Assembly (NCBI GenBank): GCA_033782935.1
Contig: JAWQEG010000255.1
Span: 496,001-560,000 of the forward strand
From: Petrolisthes cinctipes
Lineage: Eukaryota > Arthropoda > Malacostraca > Decapoda > Porcellanidae
Direction: 5' to 3'
Length of the DNA stretch: 64,000 nt
The notes under the pieces were generated by a model that was given only the letters and a program-made list of their open reading frames with translations, ran no database searches and was not told the origin of the DNA. The position numbers and the translations under genes are program-made. Of the stretch, positions 53,561 through 61,952 are shown piece after piece (positions within the stretch are counted from its first letter, which is position 1; each line of letters opens with the position of its first letter).

Positions 53561-55202
53561 ATTATATCTCAAATTCAGGCTCAAAATACCCGAAAATTTG
53601 ATATTTTTAGGTCCCAGAAGCAATCTGTACATGCCTATTCCGTGTTAGAGTATTTTGAAAATACCTACCCAAAAAATGCTGAAAATCGATATTTTAGGTT
53701 CAAAAAGTCGATATGTGCATGCATATTCAGTACCCGTTTATATCTCAAATTCAGGCTCAAAACACCCAAAAATTCAATATTTTTGTGTCCCAGAAGCGAT
53801 CTGTACATGCCTACTCAGTGCTAGAATAATTTCAAAATATTGGCCCATAACATGTTAAAAATCGATATTTTGGGTGCCCAAAGTCGATATGTGCATGCAT
53901 CCTCTGTACCCGTTTATATTTCAAATTCAGGCTCAAAACACCCGAAAATTCGATATTTTTTGGAACGAGAAGCGATATGTACATGCCTACTCCGTATTAG
54001 AGTATTTTCAAAATACAGGTCCAAAACATGCTCAAAATCAATATTTTGGGTGCCCAAAGTCGATATGTGCATTCATCTTCTGTACGCGTTTTTTATATTT
54101 CAAATTCAGGCTCAAAACACCCGAAAATTCGATATTTTTGGATCCCAGAAGCAATCTGTACATGCCTACTCCTTGCTAGAATGTTTTCAAGATACAGACC
54201 CAAAACATGCTCAAAATCGATAATTTAGGAGCAAAAAGTCGATATGTGCATGTATCTTCAGTACCGGTTTATATCTCAAATTCAAGCTCAAAACACCCCA
54301 ATATTCAATAGTTGCAGGTTCCAGAACCGATCTGTACATGTCTACTCAGTGCTAGAATGTTTTTAAAATATAGGTTTAAAACATGCTAAAAATTTATATT
54401 TTAGGTGTTCCAAGTCGATATGTGCATGCTTCTTCTGTACTCGTTTATATCTCAAATTCAGGCTTAAAACACGCGAAAATTCGATATTTTTTGGTCCCAG
54501 AAGCGAACTGTATATACCTACTCCACGCTAGAATGTTTTCAAGATACAGACCTAAAACATGCCCAAAATCGATATTTTAGGTGCAAAAAGTCGATATGTG
54601 AATGCATATTCAGTACCCGTTTATATCTCAAATTCAGGCTCAAAACACCCGAAAATTCGATATTTTTGGGTTTTAGATGCAATCTGTATATGCCTACTCC
54701 GTGTTTAAGAATTTTCAAAATACATGCCCAAAACATGCTGAAAATTGATATTTTAGCTGCCCTTAGTCAATATGTGCATGCATCTTCCGTACCCGTTTAT
54801 ATCTTAAATTCAGTCTCTAAACACCCGAAAATTCGATATTTTTGGGTCCCAGAAACGATCTGTACATGCCTACGCAATGCTAGAATGTTTTCAAGATACA
54901 GACCTAAAACATGCTAAAAATCGATATTTTAGATGCCCAATGTCGATATGTGCATGCATCTTCTGTACTGTACCCGTTTATATCTCAAATTCAGGCTCAA
55001 AACTCCCAAAAATTCGGTATTTTTGGGTCCCAGAAGCGATCTGTGCATGCCTACTCAGTGCTAGAATATTTTAAAAATAAAAGCCCAATACATGCTAAAA
55101 ATCGATATTTTATGTGCCCAATGTCGATATGTGCATGCATCTTCTGTACACGTTTATATCTCAAATTCAGGCTCAAAACACCCGAAAATTCGATATTTTT
55201 GG
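53460..55202 (+). repeat. 1.74-kb block, copy 1 of the 2,646-bp pair
   Basis: Aligned with 56,106-57,848 at a constant 2,646 bp. Shared small insertions include CGCGTTTTTTATATTTC near 54,085 and CTGTACTGTACCCG near 54,966 (a 5-bp CTGTA duplication; copy 2 has CTGTACTGTATCCG). Other shared oddities are GGAACGAGAAGCG, GGGTTTTAGATGC and TACGCAATGC. Confidence 0.87.
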
Positions 55203-55886
55203 GTCCCAGAAGCGATCTGTACATGCCTACTCCGTGTTTGAGTACTTTCAAAATACAGGCCCAAAACATGCTAAAAATCGATACTTTAGGTACCCAAAGT
55301 GGATATGAGCATGCATCTTCTGTACCCGATTATATTTCAAATTCAGGCTCAAAATTCCCGAAAATTCAATGTTTTTGGGCCCCAGAAGCAATCTGTACAT
55401 GCCTACTCCGTGTTAGAGTATTTTCAAAATACAGGCCCATAACATGCTGAAAATCGATATTTGAGGTGCCCTAAGTCAATATGTGTATGCATCTTCTGTA
55501 TCCGTTTATATCCCAAATTCAGGCTCAAAACACCCGAAAATTCGATATTTTTGGGTCCCAGAAGCGATCTGTACATGCCTACTCAGTGCTAGAATGTTTT
55601 CAAAATATAGGCTTAAAACATGCTAAAAATCGATAATTTAGGTGCCCAAAGTCGATATGTGCATGTATCTTCTGTACCCGATTATATCTCAAATTCAGAC
55701 TCAAAACACCCGAAAATTCGAGATTTTTGGGCCCCAGAAGCGATTTGTACATGCCTACTCCGTGTTGGAGTATTTTCAAAATTCAGGCCCAAAACATGCT
55801 GAAAATCGATATTTTAGCTCCACATAGTCGATATGTGCATGCATCTTCTCTACCCGTTTATATCTCAAATTCAGGCTCAAAACTCA
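55182..55886 (+). repeat. 0.7-kb segment repeated from 36.9 kb, copy 2
   Basis: Long-distance paralogue of 36,880-37,583. It separates the two copies of the 2,646-bp pair. Its boundaries coincide with where each of those copies stops matching, so it appears to have been spliced in by exchange with a distant part of the array. Confidence 0.83.
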
Positions 55887-56105
55887 CAAAAATTCAATAT
55901 TTTTGGGTTCCAGAAGCGATCTGTACATGCCTACTCAGTCCTAAAATGTTTTCAAAATATAGGCTCAAAACATGCTAAAAATCGATATTTTAGGTGTCCC
56001 AAGTCAATAAGTGCATGCACGTTCTGTACCCCTATATCTCAAATTCAAGCTGAAAACACTCGAAAATTCGTTATTTTTGGGTCCCAGAAGCCATCTGTAC
56101 ATGCC

Positions 56106-57848
56106 TACTCCGTGTTAGAGTACTTTCAAAATACAGGCCTAAAACATGCTGAAAATCGATATTTTAGGTGCCCAAGGTCAATATGTGCATGCATTTTCTG
56201 TACCCGATTATATCTCAAATTCAGGCTCAAAATACCCGAAAATTTGATATTTTTAGGTCCCAGAAGCAATCTGTACATGCCTATTCCGTGTTAGAGTATT
56301 TTGAAAATACCTACCCAAAAAATGCTGAAAATCGATATTTTAGGTTCAAAAAGTCGATATGTGCATGCATATTCAGTACCCGTTTATATCTCAAATTCAG
56401 GCTCAAAACACCCAAAAATTCAATATTTTTGTGTCCCAGAAGCGATCTGTACATGCCTACTCAGTGCTAGAATAATTTCAAAATATTGGCCCATAACATG
56501 CTAAAAATCGATATTTTGGGTGCCCAAAGTCGATATGTGCATGCATCCTCTGTACCCGTTTATATTTCAAATTCAGGCTCAAAACACCCGAAATTTCGAT
56601 ATTTTTTGGAACGAGAAGCGATATGTACATGCCTACTCCGTATTAGAGTATTTTCAAAATACAGGTCCAAAACATGCTCAAAATCAATATTTTGGGTGCC
56701 CAAAGTCGATATGTGCATTCATCTTCTGTACGCGTTTTTTATATTTCAAATTCAGGCTCAAAACACCCGAAAATTCGATATTTTTGGATCCCAGAAGCAA
56801 TCTGTACATGCCTACTCCTTGCTAGAATGTTTTCAAGATACAGACCCAAAACATGCTCAAAATCGATAATTTAGGAGCAAAAAGTCGATATGTGCATGTA
56901 TCTTCAGTACCGGTTTATATCTCAAATTCAAGCTCAAAACACCCCAATATTCAATAGTTGTAGGTTCCAGAACCGATCTGTACATGTCTACTCAGTGCTA
57001 GAATGTTTTTAAAATATAGGTTTAAAACATGCTAAAAATTTATATTTTAGGTGTCCCAAGTCGATATGTGCATGCTTCTTCTGTACTCGTTTATATCTCA
57101 AATTCAGGCTTAAAACACGCGAAAATTCGATATTTTTTGGTCCCAGAAGCGACCTGTATATACCTACTCCACGCTAGAATGTTTTCAAGATACAGACCCA
57201 AAACATGCCCAAAATCGATATTTTAGGTGCAAAAAGTCGATATGTGAATGCATATTCAGTACCCGTTTATATCTCAAATTCAGGCTCAAAACACCCGAAA
57301 ATTCGATATTTTTGGGTTTTAGATGCAATCTGTATATGCCTACTCCGTGTTTAAGAATTTTCAAAATACATGCCCAAAACATGCTGAAAATTGATATTTT
57401 AGCTGCACTTAGTCAATATGTGCATGCATCTTCCGTACCCGTTTATATCTTAAATTCAGTCTCTAAACACCCGAAAATTCGATATTTTTGGGTCCCAGAA
57501 ACGATCTGTACATGCCTACGCAATGCTAGAATGTTTTCAAGATACAGACCTAAAACATGCTAAAAATCGATATTTTAGATGCCCAATGTCGATATGTGCA
57601 TGCATCTTCTGTACTGTATCCGTTTATATCTCAAATTCAGGCTCAAAACTCCCAAAAATTCGGTATTTTTGGGTCCCAGAAGCGATCTGTGCATGCCTAC
57701 TCAGTGCTAGAATATTTTCAAAATAAAAGCCCAATACATGCTAAAAATCGATATTTTATGTGCCCAATGTCGATATGTGCATGCATCTTCTGTACACGTT
57801 TATATCTCAAATTCAGGCTCAAAACACCCGTAAATTCGATATTTTTGG
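56106..57848 (+). repeat. 1.74-kb block, copy 2 of the 2,646-bp pair
   Basis: Paralogue of 53,460-55,202 with sparse substitutions, for example AAGGTCGATATG against AAGGTCAATATG at the start. Left of it, 55,887-56,105 matches 53,060-53,290, so one monomer was lost at the join relative to copy 1. Confidence 0.87.
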
Positions 57849-60079
57849 GTCCAAGAAGAGATCTGTACATGCCTACTCAGTGATAGAATGTTTGCAAAAT
57901 ATAGGCTCAAAATATGCTAAAAATCGATATTTTAGGTGTCCCAAGTCGATGTGTGCATAGATATTCTGTACCAGTTTATATCTCAAATATAGGCTCAAAA
58001 CACCCGAAAATTCGATGTTTTTGGGTCCTAGATGCAATCTGTATATGCCTACTCCGTGTTTAGGTATTTTCAAAATACATGCCCAAAACATGCTAAAAAT
58101 CGATATTTTAGCTGCCCATAGTCAATATGTGCATGCATCTTCTGTACCCGTTTATATCTTAAATTCAGGCTCTAAACACCCGAAAATTCGGTATTTTTGG
58201 GTCCCAGAAGCGATCTGGTATACATGCCTACTCAGTGTTAGAGTACTTTAAAAATACAGGCCATAAAACATGCTGACAATCGATATTTTAGGTGTCCCAA
58301 GTCGAAGTGTGCATAGATATTCTGTACCAGTTTATATCTCAAATATAGGCTCAAAACACCCAAAAATTCGATATTTTTAGGAAGGAATAACGATATGTAC
58401 ATGCCTACTCCGTGTTAGAGTATTTTCAAAATACAGGTCCAAAACATGCTCAAAATCGATATTTTAGGTGCCCAAAGTCTATATGTGCATGCATCTTCTG
58501 TACGCGTTTATTATATTTCAAATTCAGGCTCAAAACACCCGAAATTTCGATATTTTTGGGTTCCAGAAGCAATCTGTACATGCCTACTCCTTGCTTGAAT
58601 GTTTTCAAGATACAGACCCAAAACATGCTCAAAATCGATAATTTAGGGGCAAAAATTCGATATGTGCATGTATCTTCAGTACCGGTTTATATCTCAAATT
58701 CAGGCACAAAACACCCCAATATTCAATAGTTTTAGGTTCCAGAAGCGATCTGTACATGTCTACTCAGTGCTAGAATGTTTTTAAAATATAGGTTTAAAAC
58801 ATGCTAAAAATTTATATTTTCGGTGTCCCAAGTCGATATGTGCATGCATCTTCTGTACTCGTTTATATCTCAAATTCAGGCTCAAAACACCCGAAAATTC
58901 GATATTTTTTGGTCCCAGAAGTGACCTGTATATACCTACTCCACGCTAAAATGTTTTCAAGATACAGACCCATAACATGCCCAAAATCTATATTATAGGT
59001 GCAAAAAGTCGATATGTGCATGCTTATTCAGTACCCGTTTATATATCAAATTCAGGCTCAAAACACTCCAAAATTCGATATTTTTGGATTTTAGATGCAA
59101 TCTGTATATGCCTACTCCGTGTTTAAGTATTTTCAAAATACATGCCCAAAACATGCTGAAAATCGATTTTTTAGCTGCCCATAGTCAATATGTGCATGAA
59201 TCTTCTGTACCCGTTTATATCTTAAATTCAGGCTCTAAACACCCGAAAATTCGGTATTTTTGGGTTCCAAAAGCGATCTGGTATACATGCCTACTCAGTG
59301 TTAGAGTACTTTAAAAATACAGGCAATAAAACATGCTGAAAATCGATATTTTAGATGCCCAAAGTCAATATGTGCATGCATCTTATGCACCCGTTTATAT
59401 CTCAAATTCAGGCTGAAAACACCCTTAAATTCGGTATTTTTGTGTTCCAGAAGCGATCTATACATCCCTACTTCTTGCTAGAATGTTTTCAAGATACAGA
59501 CCCAAAACATGCTAAAAATCGATATTTTAGATGCCCAATGTCGATATGTGCATGCATCTTCTGTACTGTACCCGTTTATATCTCAAATTCAGGCTCAAAA
59601 CACCCGAAAATTCAATATTTTTGTGTCCCTGAAGCGATCTGTAGATGCCTACGCAGTGTTAGAATAATTTCAAAATATTGGCCCAAAACATGCTAAAAAT
59701 CGATATTTTAGGTGTCCCAAGTCGTTATGTGCATGGATGTTCTGTACCAGTTTATATCTCAAATTCAGGCTCAAAGCACCCGAAAATTCGATATTTTTGG
59801 GTCCAAGAAGAGATCTGTACATGCCTACTCAGTGCTAGAATGTTTGCAAAATATAGGCTCAAAACATGCTAAAAATCGATATTTTAGGTGTCCCAAGTTG
59901 ATATGTGCATGGATGTTCTGTACCAGTTTATATCTCAAATTTAGGCTCAAAACACCCGAAAATTCGATGTTTTTGGGTCCTAGATGCAATCTGTATATGC
60001 CTACTCCGTGTTTAAGTTTTTTTCAAAATACATGCCCAAAACATGCTGAAAATCGATATTTTAGCTGCTCATAGTCAAT
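57849..60079 (+). repeat. Satellite left of the SINE, more diverged
   Basis: About 12.5 monomers of mixed type. 57,937 and 58,290 share GTGTGCATAGATATTCTG. 58,213 and 59,280 carry the CTGGTATACATGCC insertion, and 59,565 the CTGTACTGTACCC insertion. The array stops after monomer position 31 at the SINE tail. No gene was seen. Confidence 0.85.
60065..60079 (+). repeat. Target-site duplication, left copy
   Basis: CTGCTCATAGTCAAT corresponds to monomer positions 17-31. It matches the right copy at 12 of 15 bases. Confidence 0.65.
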
Positions 60080-60104
60080 TTTTTTATTATTTTTTTTTTT
60101 TTTT
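60080..60104 (-). other. A-rich 3' tail of the SINE
   Basis: On the plus strand this is a T-rich run broken by ATTA; read on the minus strand it is the A-rich end expected of a LINE-mobilised retroposon. The boundary with the left target-site copy is uncertain by one base because both contain T. Confidence 0.8.
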
Positions 60105-60220
60105 CTATACCTCAACCTCGGGACTGTAGGCTGTCAGTAGCCCGTGACTCTTGCGAGGCCCCGAGATTATTGTGTGTCGCACCAGATGAGACAGTGGAGC
60201 TTCGTGGTGATGTTGGTACC

Positions 60221-60292
60221 GTAGCTTCTCTTCTGTCCCACTAGATGACGACACCTTATTTAAACACGTCACTATCATGAGAGAGAAGCTAC
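60221..60292. repeat. Inverted repeat in the SINE body
   Basis: GTAGCTTCTCT at 60,221-60,231 and its perfect 11-base reverse complement AGAGAAGCTAC at 60,282-60,292 flank a 50-base loop. A looser inverted similarity also links 60,172-60,206 with 60,221-60,255. The RNA could form a hairpin here. Confidence 0.7.
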
Positions 60293-60455
60293 ACCGTCAC
60301 TCACAGCATCTTGGAATATGGTCGGACATCTTCTATGTTGTGAGTTGACGACGATGTAGGGGGTATTTTCTTGACGTGTCGGCGTAGCCAGGGTATAGTT
60401 GACGAACAGCTGGACCCATCAGATCACCCCGAAAAAATCCCAGACGTTTTCTCGT

Positions 60456-60466
60456 TGACTCGAACT
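60456..60466 (-). promoter_or_regulatory. RNA polymerase III B box
   Basis: Minus strand AGTTCGAGTCA compared with GGTTCGANTCC; the first and last bases differ. It lies 33 bases after the A box, a normal distance for a tRNA-type internal promoter. Confidence 0.7.
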
Positions 60467-60499
60467 AGGGCCCTTGCCATTTGCAGTCCGTCACTTTAT

Positions 60500-60510
60500 C
60501 CACTCAGCCA
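60500..60510 (-). promoter_or_regulatory. RNA polymerase III A box
   Basis: Minus strand TGGCTGAGTGG, matching the A-box consensus TGGCNNAGTGG, 3 bases from the element's 5' end. Confidence 0.75.
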
Positions 60511-60513
60511 CGC

Positions 60514-60528
60514 CTGCCCAAAGTCGAT
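60514..60528 (+). repeat. Target-site duplication, right copy
   Basis: CTGCCCAAAGTCGAT, again monomer positions 17-31. The same 15 monomer positions on both sides of the insert are what target duplication predicts. The three mismatches suggest age or later exchange of one flank. Confidence 0.65.
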
Positions 60529-60965
60529 ATGTGCATGCATCTTCTGTACCCGTTTATATCTCAAATTCAGGCTCAAAACACCCAAAAATTCGGTATTTTT
60601 GGGTCCCGGAAGCGATCTGTGCATGCCTACTCAGTGTTAGAAAATTTTCAAAATATTGGCCCAAAACATGCTAAAAATCGATATTTTAGGTGTCCAAAGT
60701 CGATATGTCCATACATCTTTTGTACCCGTTTATATCCCAAATTCAGGCTCAAAACACCCGAAAATTCGATATTTTTGGGTCCAAGAAGAGATCTGTACAT
60801 GCCTACTCAGTGCTAGAATGTTTTCAAAATATAGGCTCAAAACATGCTAATAATCGATATTTTAGGTGTCCCAAGTCGTTATGTGCATGGATATTCTGTA
60901 CCAGTTTATATCTCAAATTTAGGCTCAAAACACCCGAAAATTCGATATTTTTGGGTCCCAGAAGC

Positions 60966-61952
60966 GATCTGTACATGCTTACTCCGTGTTAGAGTATTTT
61001 CAAAATACATGTCGAAAACATGCTGAAAATCGATATTTTAGCTCCACATAGTCGATATGTGCATGCATCTTCTGTACCCGTTTATATCCCAAATTCAGGC
61101 TCAAAACAACCGAAAATTCGATATTTTTGGGTCCCAGAAGCGATCTGTACATGCCTACTCAGTGCTAGAATATTTTCAACATATAGTCCCAAAACATGCT
61201 AAAAATCGATATTTTAGGTGCCCGAAGTCGATATGTGCAAGCATCTTCAGTACCCGTTTATATCTTAATTTCAGGCTCAAAACACCCACAAATTCGATAT
61301 TTTTGGATCCCAGAAGCGATCTGTACATGCCTACTCGGTGTTAGAGTATTTTCAAAATACTGGCCCAAAATATGCTCAAAATCGATATTTTAGGTGCCCA
61401 TAGTCGATATGTGCATGCATCTTCAGTATCCGTTAATATCTCAAATTCAGGCTCAAAACACCCGAAAATTCGATATTTTTGGGTCCCAGAAATGATCTGT
61501 ACATGCCTACTCAGTGCTAGAATAATTTCAAGATATTGGCCCAAAACATGCTAAAAATCGATATTTTGGGTGCCCAAAGTCGAAATATGCATGCATGCTC
61601 TGTACCCGTTTATATTTCAAATTCAGGCTCAAAACACCCGAAAATTCGATATTTTAGGATCCGAGAATCGATCTGTACATGCTTACTCCGTGTTAGAGTA
61701 TTTTCAAAATACATGTCGAAAACATGCTGAAAATCGATATTTTAGCTCCACATAGTCGATATGTGCATGCATCTTCTGTACCCGTTTATATCCCAAATTC
61801 AGGCTCAAAACAACCGAAAATTCGATATTTTTGGGTCCCAGAAGCGATCTGTACATGCCTACTCAGTGCTAGAATATTTTCAACATATAGTCCCAAAACA
61901 TGCTAAAAATCGATATTTTAGGTGCCCGAAGTCGATATGTGCAAGCATCTTC
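60966..61952 (+). repeat. 4-monomer repeat, 704-bp period
   Basis: 60,966-61,248 recurs at 61,670-61,952 (about 283 bp, offset 704) with no difference noticed. Shared oddities are CATGTCGAAAACATGCTG, TAGCTCCACATAG, CAACATATAGTCCC and GTGCAAGCATC. The segment between them is other satellite. Confidence 0.85.

Larger units (their letters stand above)
1..60079 (+). repeat. Main satellite array, ~176-bp monomer, head to tail
   Basis: This is an uninterrupted tandem array of roughly 340 monomers, all in one orientation. Counting from the conserved AAAATCGATATTTT, recurring landmarks are GTGCATGCATCTTCTGTACC (about position 35), TCAAATTCAGGCTCAAAAC (about 65), TTCGATATTTTTGGGTCCC (about 92), GATCTGTACATGCC (about 117) and a second GGCTCAAAACATGCT at the end. 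Neighbouring landmarks lie 176 bp apart, with occasional 1-11 bp length variants. Each monomer has stops in all three forward frames (TAG near 14, TAG near 141 and 159, TAA or TGA near 175), and 176 is not a multiple of 3. The many 60-180 codon open frames are therefore by-products of the repeat, not genes. The role is inferred to be centromeric or pericentromeric heterochromatin from monomer length and multimeric organisation; the sequence alone does not prove this. I found no inverted segment. Confidence 0.97.
60080..60513 (-). mobile_element. tRNA-derived SINE-like retroposon, apparently full length
   Basis: This ~434-bp insert is unrelated to the satellite. Read on the minus strand it starts with a tRNA-like head containing a perfect-looking A box (TGGCTGAGTGG) and a B box (AGTTCGAGTCA, 9 of 11 matches to the usual GGTTCGANTCC). 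A unique ~350-bp body follows, and the element ends in an A-rich tail, seen as poly-T on the plus strand. Flanks overlap by 15 bp of satellite, consistent with a target-site duplication. Such elements are transcribed by RNA polymerase III and mobilised by a partner LINE; none is present here. GGCTGAGTGG and GGACTGCAAAT are reminiscent of a serine-type tRNA, but the fold is degenerate. I do not recognise the family. Confidence 0.85.
60456..60513 (-). other. tRNA-like head of the SINE
   Basis: Minus-strand sequence from 60,513 down to 60,456 resembles the D-arm, anticodon and T-arm regions of a tRNA. The anticodon stem does not pair well, so this is the relic promoter head of a retroposon and not a working tRNA gene. 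Confidence 0.75.

Noticed and set aside
54911..55450. The longest open frame (179 codons), considered as a possible gene
   Set aside because: It is translated satellite. Its extra length comes from the 5-bp CTGTA duplication and stop-removing substitutions in neighbouring monomers, not from different content.
60456..60513. A functional tRNA gene
   Set aside because: The A and B boxes are present, but the anticodon stem does not pair, no acceptor stem closes, and the sequence continues directly into a retroposon body with an A-rich tail.
60371..60640. Plus-strand open frame across the SINE head and into satellite
   Set aside because: It runs antisense through the tRNA-like head and continues into satellite peptide. 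It is chance coding over an insertion boundary.
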